From Oscillospiraceae bacterium (GTDB lineage: Bacteria; Bacillota; Clostridia; Oscillospirales; Ruminococcaceae): a stretch of 64,000 nt of DNA. Of this stretch, positions 52,551 through 61,073 are shown in pieces. How positions within the stretch are numbered: position 1 is the stretch's first letter; every line of letters begins with the position of its first letter. The stretch lies in assembly GCA_021199855.1 (NCBI GenBank), contig JAJQHD010000036.1, positions 62,001 to 126,000 of the forward strand. The letters run 5' to 3'. A program made the position numbers and the translations under genes. Below the pieces are notes generated by a model. It worked only from the letters and a program-made list of their open reading frames with translations, ran no database searches and had not been told where the DNA came from.

Positions 52551-53441
52551 TTAATAGTCACCGTTGATGTAGTCGGTTAGCTTCGCCGTAATCGCCTGCC
52601 GGGCGGCATTGCTCAGATAGACCTCGTCGAACTTCGGCAGAATTTCTGCAATATCCTCCTGCGTGATGCCCTCGGCGATATAGTCGTCAATCGAGTGGCA
52701 GTAAATCCAGTACAGCGAGTAGATATTCTCGCCCTTGACAATAGTCGTATCCGCCGCAAAATAAGCCGCAATCGCCTCGTTGTCACGGGACAGCAGAAGG
52801 TCGATTTCTTCGTCGGTGAAGTCCCATTCGTAACCTCCACGCATATTTACAAGAATTTCTCTTACAGTTTCGTCGGGAATTTCGAAGTATAAGATGAACG
52901 AATACAGGTTTGCCATTTCAGCTACAGAAGTGTAGGTCAGATTTATGGATGCATGTTCCCTGATCCATTCCGTAGCCACATCCCAACCGATGTAATCGAG
53001 ATAAATAAATTCAGTGCTTATAGACCCTATTTTGTCTCTACTGGTTGTTTCGATGAACTCATAGTTTGAATCCCCGCCACCGTTTACATTCACTTCCGGC
53101 ATGACTTCGTAATTTCCATCCCAGACGGAGTCGTCCTCGTATGTGGGCGTAGTATCAGGCTCGATTACGTCTTCCGTTATCGGCTCTTCTTCCTCGATTA
53201 CGGGCTCGTCCACTATGATGGGTTCCTCCGTGACTTCCGGCTCTATTGGCTCCACGGGCAACTCGACATCTCTTCGGAGATATGCGACCCCCGTCAGGAC
53301 AACCACCGCCACACAGGCGGCAATCGCCACGAATCGGATGGCGGCTTTGTTCGCTCGCCTCCTGCCCCGCAAGGCATCCGCTTCTGTGAGGATTTTGTCG
53401 CTGAACATGCCGATGGCGTCGCTTAATTTTTCAACATTCAT
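52551..53441 (-). CDS. Single-pass membrane protein, probable anti-sigma factor
   Basis: The 296-residue protein has a short cytoplasmic head (residues 1-32, EKLSDAIGMFSDKILTEADALRGRRRANK), one membrane helix (AAIRFVAIAACVAVVVLTGVAYL, 33-55) and a large outer part. The outer part begins with a Pro/Glu-rich linker (about 60-105) and continues with an unrecognised acidic domain. This topology fits an anti-sigma factor that holds the sigma factor at the membrane until an outside signal. It lacks the HxxxCxxC zinc anti-sigma motif, so the assignment rests on topology and gene context. It precedes the sigma gene, the reverse of the usual order. RBS is GAGGTG. Confidence 0.6.
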   Translation of the reverse strand: MNVEKLSDAIGMFSDKILTEADALRGRRRANKAAIRFVAIAACVAVVVLTGVAYLRRDVELPVEPIEPEVTEEPIIVDEPVIEEEEPITEDVIEPDTTPTYEDDSVWDGNYEVMPEVNVNGGGDSNYEFIETTSRDKIGSISTEFIYLDYIGWDVATEWIREHASINLTYTSVAEMANLYSFILYFEIPDETVREILVNMRGGYEWDFTDEEIDLLLSRDNEAIAAYFAADTTIVKGENIYSLYWIYCHSIDDYIAEGITQEDIAEILPKFDEVYLSNAARQAITAKLTDYINGDY

Positions 53442-53495
53442 ATTTTCACCTCATTCAAAGTTTGGCAGGAGCACGCCGCTCCCGTTGGTCGCGGC

Positions 53496-53607
53496 ACCTC
53501 TCAGTCGCACTTCGTGCGCCAGCTCCCCTAAATTAAGGGAGCCTTATTGCGCTCTATGATAGGTTGCTATTGGCTCCCCTTACTAAGGGGAGCTGTCAGC
53601 GAAGCTG
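53496..53607. repeat. Family B composite palindromic element (B4)
   Basis: The 112-bp element is bounded by ACCTCTCAGTC (53496-53506) and GACTGAGAGGT (53597-53607). Left half: GCACttcGTGC palindrome plus AGCTCCCCTAA/TTAAGGGAGCC. Right half: GGCTCCCCTTA/TAAGGGGAGC and GTCAGCgaaGCTGAC. The centre reads GATAGGTTGCTATTGG, like B3. This and the following terminator fill the 265-bp gap upstream of the membrane protein gene. Confidence 0.85.
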
Positions 53608-53657
53608 ACTGAGAGGTTCTCCTACCAACTATCCCGCCAAAACTCCCCGAAAGTTTC

Positions 53658-53691
53658 AAAAAATCCCCCGATCTTTTTGCGACCGGGGGAT
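53658..53691 (-). terminator. Terminator after pduL
   Basis: On the minus strand, ATCCCCCG (from 53684-53691) pairs with CGGGGGAT (from 53663-53670) with a 13-base loop and six T residues at about 53658-53663. Confidence 0.85.
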
Positions 53692-53706
53692 AATTCTTGA
53701 ATAAAA

Positions 53707-54282
53707 TCAGTCAACCTTGACAATTTCGCCGTAGAGCTCTCTCGGGGCTCCGATGGCGTTCGATTCGTCGGTGTCGATGTGCATGGCGGTGGCGTAATTT
53801 GAGCTTACTCTGCAAACGGTGTCTCCAAGGATTGCGCTTCTCTCGGGAGTGTCAACTCTTACCCAGACGTTGTCGCCGTTCTTGACGCCGAGGGTTTCGG
53901 CATCTTCGGGGGTGAGGTGGATGTGTCTCTTTGCAACGATGACGCCCTCAGTGATTTCAATCTCTCCGCAGGGACCAACCACCTTGCAGGGAGCTGAACC
54001 GGCGAGGTCGCCAGACTCTCTGATGGGAGCTGTGATGCCGATTGAGCGGGCATCTGTAGCGGAAAGCTCAACCTGAACCGCATTTCTGCAGGGACCGAGG
54101 ATTGAGACGTTCGGGAGCTCCTTTTTCGGACCTACGATGGTGACTCTCTGCTCGCTTGCGAACTGACCGGGCTGGGAAAGATCCTTCTTCTTCGTAAGGG
54201 TTGCGCCTACGCCGAAGAGAACCTCAAGAGCCTCTTGGGTTACGTGGACGTGATGTGCCGATGTTTCAACTATAAATTTCAT
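53707..54282 (-). CDS. pduL: Phosphate propanoyltransferase/phosphotransacetylase, PduL type
   Basis: PduL moves an acyl group between CoA and phosphate, so with acetate kinase it yields ATP from acetyl- or propionyl-CoA. The 191-residue protein carries two beta-barrel domains with the metal-binding histidines in SAHHVHVT near residue 10, AKRHIHLTPED near 118 and AMHIDTDESNA near 166. There is no N-terminal encapsulation peptide, and no microcompartment shell genes are near. It is therefore probably a free housekeeping Pta substitute, as in many Clostridia. It forms its own unit with promoter and terminator. Confidence 0.93.
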   Translation of the reverse strand: MKFIVETSAHHVHVTQEALEVLFGVGATLTKKKDLSQPGQFASEQRVTIVGPKKELPNVSILGPCRNAVQVELSATDARSIGITAPIRESGDLAGSAPCKVVGPCGEIEITEGVIVAKRHIHLTPEDAETLGVKNGDNVWVRVDTPERSAILGDTVCRVSSNYATAMHIDTDESNAIGAPRELYGEIVKVD

Positions 54283-54324
54283 TTCAGTGTCCTCCTATAT
54301 ATGGGATGATATTTTCCTTCTATA

Positions 54325-54353
54325 AGTTTACTCCCGAAACGGGAAAACGTCAA
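54325..54353 (-). promoter_or_regulatory. Promoter of pduL with a palindrome in the spacer
   Basis: On the minus strand, TTGACG (54348-54353) and TAAACT (54325-54330) are 17 bp apart. The spacer contains the palindrome TCCCGaaaCGGGA (54332-54344), a possible operator. The -35 box lies three bases past the yfhO stop codon. Confidence 0.6.
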
Positions 54354-54356
54354 GAG

Positions 54357-57176
54357 TTATTTCGTCTTTGCGAGAATTTTTTTGAAGATGAAGCCGCCCT
54401 TGAACTCAACTATGAAGATAATCGCAATAAGCGAGAAGCCCAAAATCGAGACGGCAATGCCGAGCTTGAAGTAGTCGGGGAAGAATCTCATGGTGACGGT
54501 GTGGGTGCCCTCAGAGACTTCAATGCCTATAAGCGAGTCGAGAACCTTTACCGGTTCAACCTCTTCGCCGTCGACGGTGATTGTCCAGCCGGATTCGTAG
54601 GGAATGGTCGTGAAGAGGATTCCGTCCTCGTCAGCAGTAACTGTGCCACTGAGGTAGGTGTCGGTGTACTCCTCGATAACCCACTCGTTCTCGCGGAGTT
54701 CGTCAAGATACTCCTCCATCGCGTCGACATCCAGCTCATAGAAGAGAACCTGTGAGAAGAGCGCTTCGCCATTGGCAAGAGTCATCCGAAGGTGCAGGGT
54801 CTCGCCTTCTTCATAGGTGCCGAGGTCTAGTATGCTGTAGTATTCACTCGTGAAGAAGTAGTCTAAGAAAGCATAGTTCGAGACGTCCCACGAGTCCGCT
54901 TTAATCCACATGTTGCACTGCCTCTGGTAGATGGTCGGGAAGAAGGCGTAAATCGGGTTGTCGCTTGAAACATTGATTGTGAAATCGATGTAGCTGTCGC
55001 TTCCTTCGACGACGGTCGAGTACCAGATGTGATCTCCCGTGGTGGCGGTCGAGACGTTGTAGGTCTCGGTGGTGTAGCTGTAGATACGGTTGAAGACGCG
55101 AATGGACTTGTCCCCTAAGAGTGCCTGAAGTAAGCTCTGCTGGTTTGCAATCGGGTCGTCAGAATCGAGCTCCAAATCCAGAATATCATAGTCCGCCATG
55201 TAGCCGATTGAGAGGGCATAGGGATTCTCGTAAACGGAGATGTCGGTTCCGGTGTCCTCAGCGGTCATGATGAGGTCGTAGCCTTCGTACGGCTCCTCAA
55301 GCCAGTTTTCATAGTTCTGGCGGTTAATTTCCTGCGGGTCGACTGTAGCTGTCAGGGCATCCGGCTTGTACATGAGGTACTTGATGCCGAGTAGCGAATC
55401 CGTCAGAACCGTCGCGCCGGTGTATTTCGTATAGTGTCCCTGCATTCCGAAGCCCAGAGACTTGAGAAGCGTCAGGACAGGCGAATTCATAGTGGAGCTC
55501 GAGTGCGAAATACCCTTGTAGCCCATTCCGATTGGGTCGTTGACGGTTCTCTTGAAAGTAGATTCCATGCGGTAAAGGCTGTCATCGTACTCTTCAACCT
55601 GGGCGACAACGCTTCTGCCATCTATAAAGTAGTCCTGATAGGAATCATAGGTCGAATAGACGACGTCATAATCGATTGAGTAAACGGTGTAAAGCGAATT
55701 CTCGAAAATCTCAAGGCAGACGAACACCGCCAGGACTATACACATAACTCGCGTCGGGTTCTTCTTGAAGAGAAATAGAAGTGTGCAGAAGACGACTATG
55801 CACAAAATCCCGAACCAGACGGTTTCAAACAAGTAGAATGTCTCGTACTCCTGCCGATATATCACAATCAGGACAACTACCCACGCAAACGCCGTCAGGC
55901 ATATCTCCTTGAAGGACACTCCCGACAGGTTCTCAAACGCTCGATAGGCGCAGATAATCATCATAAACGAGAAGGTGAAAGAGTAGCGGTAGGGAAGCCA
56001 GTTCGGAACCTGGAAGCCGTGCCATGCGATGTCGATTGTGGAGACATACATGCTCACAAAAATTGCGAACATCAGCGCCGCATTTGCGACTTTCTCTTTT
56101 ACGCTGATTTTCGTGTTCAGGAAGAAGAGCGGAATCAGGAGAATTATAACCGTTCCGCAGGCTATCATTGGCAGTCCTTCGGGTCTTACTGTGTCATACG
56201 AATTAGAGAATACTTTAGATAAGAACTCCAGAATATCAAACTGCGCAGTCGGGGTGAAGTCGGGGTCGGAGAAGTCAAGCTTTCCAAGGCTCAGAGAATA
56301 GTATGTCGGAATGAGAACAACCGCCGCCGCAAGAACAGATATAATCGCAGAAGCCGCAAATTTGAGTCCAGCCTTGAACCAGTGCGGAGCGATGGCGTGT
56401 CCCGGACGGGAGAAGACATAGTAAATAAAGTAGAGTGCGCAGAAGAAGCCAATCATGTACCCGATATAGAAGTGCGAGATAAACATGATTGTAAGCGGCA
56501 GAACGAATTCGAGCATCTTGCCATGGTCGACGAGCCGTTCAATTCCCAAAAGAATTATCGGAAGCCATATCATTCCGTCAATCCACATCGGGTTCATCAG
56601 CTCGACGACGATATATGTCATCAGGGCATAGCTTACAGAGAAGATGACCTGACAATAGGTGCTTGCGCCTTTAGATTTTCTGAGATAATAAGCAAACGCC
56701 AGACCACAGCAACCGATTTTTGCGAGCTCCATAATCTCGATTGCGCCGCACATCATCGTTCTGGGAAGTAAAATTATAATCCACATGAATGGGCTTGCGA
56801 GGTAGTATGCAAAGATTCCGAACATCTCGCCGCTCAGGTTTCGCGACCAGCTATACATCAGCGACCCGTCGCCCCAGATGGCGTCTCTCATGGCTTCATA
56901 GTATGAGACATACTGCCCGTTGAGATCTAAAACCAGTACTGAGTTTTCACCGAACGGGTGCACCCCGAAGCAGGCGTAGACGATATACATGATAGCAACC
57001 GGCAGGAAGAATATCAGAAGGTTCCAGCGGTTACGGTAGCACCATCTCCCGAACGGGTTATCGTAGAGAAGCCTCTGCCGGAGCTTTCTTTTTGCGGGGA
57101 TATCGGCTTCGGTAATCTCCGTTATTTCGGTGGTTTCGGAAGTTCCGGTTGTTACGCTTTCGTTTGTATCAGTCAT
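54357..57176 (-). CDS. yfhO: YfhO-family polytopic membrane protein (GT-C-like)
   Basis: The 939-residue protein has a cytoplasmic acidic N-terminus, about twelve membrane segments in the first 500 residues (for example LLIFFLPVAIMYIVYACFG) and a large outer domain (about 510-900). A last helix follows (LGIAVSILGFSLIAIIFIVEF). The motif VLVLDLNGQYVSYYEAMRDA near residue 80, with Asp, is typical of YfhO. In Bacillus, YfhO works with the glycosyltransferase CsbB and a GtcA-type flippase to decorate lipoteichoic acid. Here a CsbB-like gene directly precedes it and overlaps by eight bases, so the same role is likely. Confidence 0.9.
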   Translation of the reverse strand: MTDTNESVTTGTSETTEITEITEADIPAKRKLRQRLLYDNPFGRWCYRNRWNLLIFFLPVAIMYIVYACFGVHPFGENSVLVLDLNGQYVSYYEAMRDAIWGDGSLMYSWSRNLSGEMFGIFAYYLASPFMWIIILLPRTMMCGAIEIMELAKIGCCGLAFAYYLRKSKGASTYCQVIFSVSYALMTYIVVELMNPMWIDGMIWLPIILLGIERLVDHGKMLEFVLPLTIMFISHFYIGYMIGFFCALYFIYYVFSRPGHAIAPHWFKAGLKFAASAIISVLAAAVVLIPTYYSLSLGKLDFSDPDFTPTAQFDILEFLSKVFSNSYDTVRPEGLPMIACGTVIILLIPLFFLNTKISVKEKVANAALMFAIFVSMYVSTIDIAWHGFQVPNWLPYRYSFTFSFMMIICAYRAFENLSGVSFKEICLTAFAWVVVLIVIYRQEYETFYLFETVWFGILCIVVFCTLLFLFKKNPTRVMCIVLAVFVCLEIFENSLYTVYSIDYDVVYSTYDSYQDYFIDGRSVVAQVEEYDDSLYRMESTFKRTVNDPIGMGYKGISHSSSTMNSPVLTLLKSLGFGMQGHYTKYTGATVLTDSLLGIKYLMYKPDALTATVDPQEINRQNYENWLEEPYEGYDLIMTAEDTGTDISVYENPYALSIGYMADYDILDLELDSDDPIANQQSLLQALLGDKSIRVFNRIYSYTTETYNVSTATTGDHIWYSTVVEGSDSYIDFTINVSSDNPIYAFFPTIYQRQCNMWIKADSWDVSNYAFLDYFFTSEYYSILDLGTYEEGETLHLRMTLANGEALFSQVLFYELDVDAMEEYLDELRENEWVIEEYTDTYLSGTVTADEDGILFTTIPYESGWTITVDGEEVEPVKVLDSLIGIEVSEGTHTVTMRFFPDYFKLGIAVSILGFSLIAIIFIVEFKGGFIFKKILAKTK

Positions 57177-58089
57177 TTTGACCTCCCTGAGATTTGATAG
57201 TGTCGGAAATGATATATTTCGGTCGGTGCTTTATCTCTTCGTAAATCTGCGCAAGATAACGCCCGATAATTGACAGGCAGATAAGAATCAGTCCGCCGGT
57301 GAGAAGCAGTAGTATCTGCGAGCCGCCGAAGCTACCTAAGCTCACTCCACAGCACTTCAAGATAAACAGCACTACTGAGATTACAGAGATAATCCCGCCT
57401 AAAACTCCCGACAGATAAAGCGGAACTGATGTAAACGCCATAAGATTCTTCACGGCATACTTAATCAGCATTTTCGGCGTCCATTTTCTCTCGCCAAAAG
57501 CTCTTTCCTCAACGTCATAGGTGATGGTTTCGGACCCGAACCCAACCCAGCCGGAAAGTGCCCTAAAGAAAGTCGTTCTTTCCTGCATCGAAAGAATTGC
57601 GTCGATGACCTTTCTGTCAAGAAGCTTGAAGTCGGATGTGTTTGCCATATCGATTCCGGATGCCGAAGCAATCAGTTTATAAAACAGCTTCGAGAAGGCT
57701 TTGTAAATCCCGCTTTCTTTCCCTCGGGAGGACTTTTTGCCTTCGACAACCTGGGCGCCGTTCTGCCACATCTTATACATTTCGGGAATCACCTTCGGCG
57801 GGTGCTGTAAATCACAGTCTATCACGACAGCGCAGTCGCCCGAAGTGGCTTCAAGCCCAGCCCATATGGCGCTCTCTTTTCCAAAGTTGCGGGAGAACCG
57901 AAGTCCCAAAACCCTCGGGTCTTTTTCATGGGCAAGCATGATTTCACGCCAGGTGTTATCACGCGATCCGTCGTCCGAGAAAATCAGTTCAAAGTCGATA
58001 TTGCTCTCGTCAAGAACCAGAGAAATAACTTTGGCTGTGTTCTGAATATTTGGCTCCTCGTTGAATGAGGGTATTATGACTGAGAGCAT
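57169..58089 (-). CDS. Polyprenyl-phosphate glycosyltransferase family 2 (CsbB/DPM1-like)
   Basis: The 306-residue enzyme has a GT2 domain: IIPSFNEEPNIQ at the start, SDDGSRDNTW near residue 40, the DxD-type VIDCDLQHPP near 92 and a QxxRW-like segment. Two C-terminal membrane helices are near residues 225-245 and 262-285. Such enzymes load a sugar from a nucleotide donor onto undecaprenyl phosphate. The overlap with yfhO points to a CsbB-YfhO glycosylation pair acting across the membrane. The third component, a GtcA-like flippase, is not in view. Confidence 0.92.
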   Translation of the reverse strand: MLSVIIPSFNEEPNIQNTAKVISLVLDESNIDFELIFSDDGSRDNTWREIMLAHEKDPRVLGLRFSRNFGKESAIWAGLEATSGDCAVVIDCDLQHPPKVIPEMYKMWQNGAQVVEGKKSSRGKESGIYKAFSKLFYKLIASASGIDMANTSDFKLLDRKVIDAILSMQERTTFFRALSGWVGFGSETITYDVEERAFGERKWTPKMLIKYAVKNLMAFTSVPLYLSGVLGGIISVISVVLFILKCCGVSLGSFGGSQILLLLTGGLILICLSIIGRYLAQIYEEIKHRPKYIISDTIKSQGGQND

Positions 58090-58103
58090 GGCTCGCTCCT
58101 TTC

Positions 58104-58922
58104 TCAGTTGTTCGGATGACCGGCATAGAATTCTTCGGCTTTTCTTCTCTGCTCTTCCGGTAATAGTGAGATGTCCGGTCGCTTGCAGTTGTGCCAGACG
58201 TCGCCGTCCGGTTGCTTGAACATGTATTTATTCGTGGCTTCGAGTATTGCGACTATTTCGTCGTTCTGAAGCCTGTTCAAATAGTCGTGTGCGTCTTCAA
58301 GAGGACGTGAAAGTGCGATTCCTCCTCCGGGATAAGACCATGTGACATGTGTGTCCGAGCCGCCACTCATCGGAATATCATATGCCTTAGCATACATCTG
58401 AGCCCTCTTGTCAAATTCGGGGTCCCTGTGTGAAGCGTTAATCGCTTCGACTCCGTCAACCTTTCTAGGGAAAAGCCGAATCGTGTCGAGATATCCCGCT
58501 TCCCTGAACGGATGAGCGTGGACGACAAATCCGCCGCATGAGTGAACCAGGTCGCAGTAAGCAGGAAGCTCCATATAGTCAAGCTCCGGGTGGTCTAAAA
58601 GAAACTGCTTGTCAAGCCCGTATGTCAGAAGCTCGGTTCCTCTGTAGGCATATTCCCAGCCGAAGAAGACCTGTAAACCTATTTCGTCGCCTTTTTTCTT
58701 TGCGTCTTCATAACCCTGACAGAAGAGATGAATTTTCACATCCCACGGAAGCCTGCGGTCGACGGCAGTGTTTCCGCCGAAGAAGTGGTCTGTTACGAAC
58801 ATTCCCGTATATCCGCATCTTTTCATATTCTCCGCCTGCTCGGCACCGCTACAGCAGGAGCAAAGCGAGCCCTGAGAAGTGTGCAGGTGAGTTTCGTATT
58901 TGTATAATTCCAATTTTTCCAC
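58104..58922 (-). CDS. PHP-domain metal-dependent phosphoesterase
   Basis: The 272-residue protein shows the four PHP metal motifs: ETHLHTSQG near residue 10, VTDHFF near 44, VVHAHPF near 133 and GGSDTHVT near 190. An unusual CSCCSGAEQ stretch follows directly after the first motif. PHP proteins hydrolyse phosphate esters such as histidinol phosphate or nucleotides; this one fits no named enzyme. It is the first gene of the operon with the glycosyltransferase and YfhO, with a 14-bp gap. Alternative roles include trimming a sugar-phosphate in that pathway, which is inference from context. Confidence 0.8.
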   Translation of the reverse strand: MEKLELYKYETHLHTSQGSLCSCCSGAEQAENMKRCGYTGMFVTDHFFGGNTAVDRRLPWDVKIHLFCQGYEDAKKKGDEIGLQVFFGWEYAYRGTELLTYGLDKQFLLDHPELDYMELPAYCDLVHSCGGFVVHAHPFREAGYLDTIRLFPRKVDGVEAINASHRDPEFDKRAQMYAKAYDIPMSGGSDTHVTWSYPGGGIALSRPLEDAHDYLNRLQNDEIVAILEATNKYMFKQPDGDVWHNCKRPDISLLPEEQRRKAEEFYAGHPNN

Positions 58923-58948
58923 CCCAGTATTTAGTAATAACGCATTAT

Positions 58949-58977
58949 ATTATATCCCCTATTTCTCCCAAAGTCAA
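58949..58977 (-). promoter_or_regulatory. Promoter of the PHP-glycosyltransferase-YfhO operon
   Basis: On the minus strand, TTGACT (58972-58977) and TATAAT (58949-58954) are 17 bp apart, 26 bp before the PHP start codon. Confidence 0.8.
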
Positions 58978-59028
58978 TAATCGTATTCTCCGCTTGCAAG
59001 CCGGTTTTGAAAAAATCAAAAAAAGTGC

Positions 59029-59057
59029 TTGACAAATTCGTCGGTATCGGTTATTAT
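59029..59057 (+). promoter_or_regulatory. Promoter of the leuA-ilvBNC operon
   Basis: TTGACA (59029-59034) and TATTAT (59052-59057) are 17 bp apart on the plus strand; the T-box leader begins right after. Confidence 0.8.
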
Positions 59058-59064
59058 AGTTGAA

Positions 59065-59311
59065 AAGGCGTTGACGGGAACAAAGCCATCCACTTGGTTA
59101 TAAGAGAGCCGCCGGTCGGTGAAAGGCGGTAACGGGTCTTTGGTATAACTCATCCCTGAGCTTTCGGCTGAACGTGAAACTAGTAGGTTTGAACGGGTGC
59201 TCCCGTTAAAGGGCGGTCGTGTTGGTTGACACGAAATGAGAGGACACAGCTTTTAGCAAAGCGAGTCAAAAAGAGTGGTACCGCGGAGATATTATGACTT
59301 CGTCTCTTTTA
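59065..59311 (+). promoter_or_regulatory. T-box leader, leucine specifier
   Basis: The T-box AAGAGTGGTACCGCGG is at 59271-59286. The GAGAGCC start of Stem I lies near 59104. The specifier region TATAACTCATCC gives CTC at 59149-59151 followed by A, a leucine codon, matching leuA downstream. The terminator formed after the T-box (GGAGAT near 59285 with GTCTC at 59302, then TTTT) is short. Another hairpin, TTTGGGT/ACCCAAA, lies at about 59328-59359 before the leuA ribosome-binding site. Confidence 0.88.
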
Positions 59312-59373
59312 TCCTAAACGTAAGTTGTTTTGGGTGAAAGATTTTTTTATACCCAAACGCAGGAAGGAGTTTT

Positions 59374-61053
59374 ATGAAAGGTTACGAAAAGTACATCCGG
59401 CAGTATTTCCTGCCGAAAACCGTGACAAACGATTGGATTCAGAAGGATCACGTTGAGAAGGCACCGGTGTGGTGCAGTGTCGACTTGAGAGATGGCAATC
59501 AGGCTCTGGTAGTTCCTATGAGTCTGGAAGAAAAGCTTGAATTTTTCGACCTGCTCGTAAAAATCGGCTTCAAGGAAATCGAAATCGGTTTCCCTGCCGC
59601 AAGCGAGACGGAATATGAGCTCTGCCGTGCTCTTATCGAGAATAACCTGATTCCTGACGACGTCACGATTCAGGTTCTGACACAGTCACGTGAGCACATC
59701 ATCAAGAAGACATTTGAAGCTATCGACGGCGCAAAGAACGCAATAGTGCATCTATACAATTCAGTTTCGGTAGCGCAAAGGGAACAGGTCTTCAAGAAGA
59801 GCAAGGAAGAGATAAAAGAGATTGCCGTTTCGGGCGCAAAGCTATGCCTTGAATATAAGGAAAAGATGAGCGGCAATATCATGTTTGAGTATTCCCCCGA
59901 AAGCTTCACCGGGGCTGAGCCGGAATTCTCGCTTGAAGTATGCAACGCAGTTTCAGAGGTCTGGAAGCCGTCACCAGACAACAAAGTAATCTACAACTTC
60001 CCGGTAACGGTTTCACACTCGATGCCTCACGTTTATGCGAGCCAGATTGAATACATGTGCAAAAATCTCAACTACAGGGACGATATAGTGGTTTCTCTTC
60101 ACCCGCACAACGACAGAGGATGTGCCATCGCAGACAGCGAGATGGGACTTCTTGCAGGTGCTGACCGAATCGAAGGAACACTCTTCGGCAACGGCGAGAG
60201 AACCGGAAACGTCGACATCATCACATTGGCACTTAACATGTACTCCCAGGGCGTCGACCCGGAGCTCGACTTCTCCGATTTACCGGCAATTACCGAAGTA
60301 TACGAGAGAGTTACACGAATGCACGTCTATGAGAGACAGCCCTACTCTGGACAGCTCGTCTTTGCGGCATTCAGCGGTTCACATCAGGACGCTATTGCAA
60401 AGGGAATGAAGTACCGCGAAGAGCACAACTGCGGAGTATGGACAGTTCCGTATCTGCCAATCGACCCGACCGACGTCGGAAGAGTATACGAGGCGGACGT
60501 CATCAGAATCAACTCCCAGTCGGGAGGCGGAGGAATCGGATATGTTTTGGAGACAAGATACTCCCACATCCTGCCTCCGAAAATGCGTGCGGCGTTTGCC
60601 TATCACGTCAAGAGCATTTCCGACCACGCTCATAAGGAGCTCCAGCCGGACGAGGTCTACAAGATTTTCACCGACGATTTTGTCAACATCGAAACCCACT
60701 TAAAAGTCCCCGAAGCCCACTTCAAACAGGAGCCTGACGGCATCACCGCAACCGTAACGATGGAGATCGACGGTGAACGCAGGATCGAAACCGCATTCGG
60801 CAACGGCAGACTCGACGCAGTCAGCAATGCTATAAAAAATGCTTTGGGAGACATCTACATCTTAGATACATACACCGAGCACGCTCTTGAAGTGAGCTCT
60901 AACGCCAAGGCGGCTTCCTATGTCGGAATCAAGGACAAGGACGGCAAGCTTGAATGGGGTGCAGGAATCGACAGCGATATCATCGTCTCGTCAATCTATG
61001 CCTTAGTCAGCGCAGTGAACAGGCTTTTAGCACACTATAAAAATAATTCGTGA
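59374..61053 (+). CDS. leuA: 2-isopropylmalate synthase, LeuA2 type
   Basis: It condenses acetyl-CoA with 2-oxoisovalerate, the first step of leucine synthesis. AGGAAGGAG precedes the ATG. The 559-residue length and N-terminal KTVTNDWIQKDHVEKAPVWC fit the LeuA2 subfamily. The catalytic barrel shows the metal-binding SVDLRDGNQAL near residue 35, VSLHPHNDRGCAIADSE near 235 and NGERTGNVDII near 270. The C-terminal regulatory domain (about 430-555) would bind leucine. It is led by a Leu T-box and followed by ilvBNC. Confidence 0.96.
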   Translation: MKGYEKYIRQYFLPKTVTNDWIQKDHVEKAPVWCSVDLRDGNQALVVPMSLEEKLEFFDLLVKIGFKEIEIGFPAASETEYELCRALIENNLIPDDVTIQVLTQSREHIIKKTFEAIDGAKNAIVHLYNSVSVAQREQVFKKSKEEIKEIAVSGAKLCLEYKEKMSGNIMFEYSPESFTGAEPEFSLEVCNAVSEVWKPSPDNKVIYNFPVTVSHSMPHVYASQIEYMCKNLNYRDDIVVSLHPHNDRGCAIADSEMGLLAGADRIEGTLFGNGERTGNVDIITLALNMYSQGVDPELDFSDLPAITEVYERVTRMHVYERQPYSGQLVFAAFSGSHQDAIAKGMKYREEHNCGVWTVPYLPIDPTDVGRVYEADVIRINSQSGGGGIGYVLETRYSHILPPKMRAAFAYHVKSISDHAHKELQPDEVYKIFTDDFVNIETHLKVPEAHFKQEPDGITATVTMEIDGERRIETAFGNGRLDAVSNAIKNALGDIYILDTYTEHALEVSSNAKAASYVGIKDKDGKLEWGAGIDSDIIVSSIYALVSAVNRLLAHYKNNS

Positions 61054-61073
61054 ATGAGGAGGAATGGTCTTAT

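Noticed and set aside
53640-53660. ECF-type -35 element (TGAAAC on the minus strand) for autoregulation of the sigma operon
   Set aside because: It lies within the pduL terminator tail, no convincing -10 CGTC-like box is at the right spacing, and it is about 210 bp from the gene with element B4 between.
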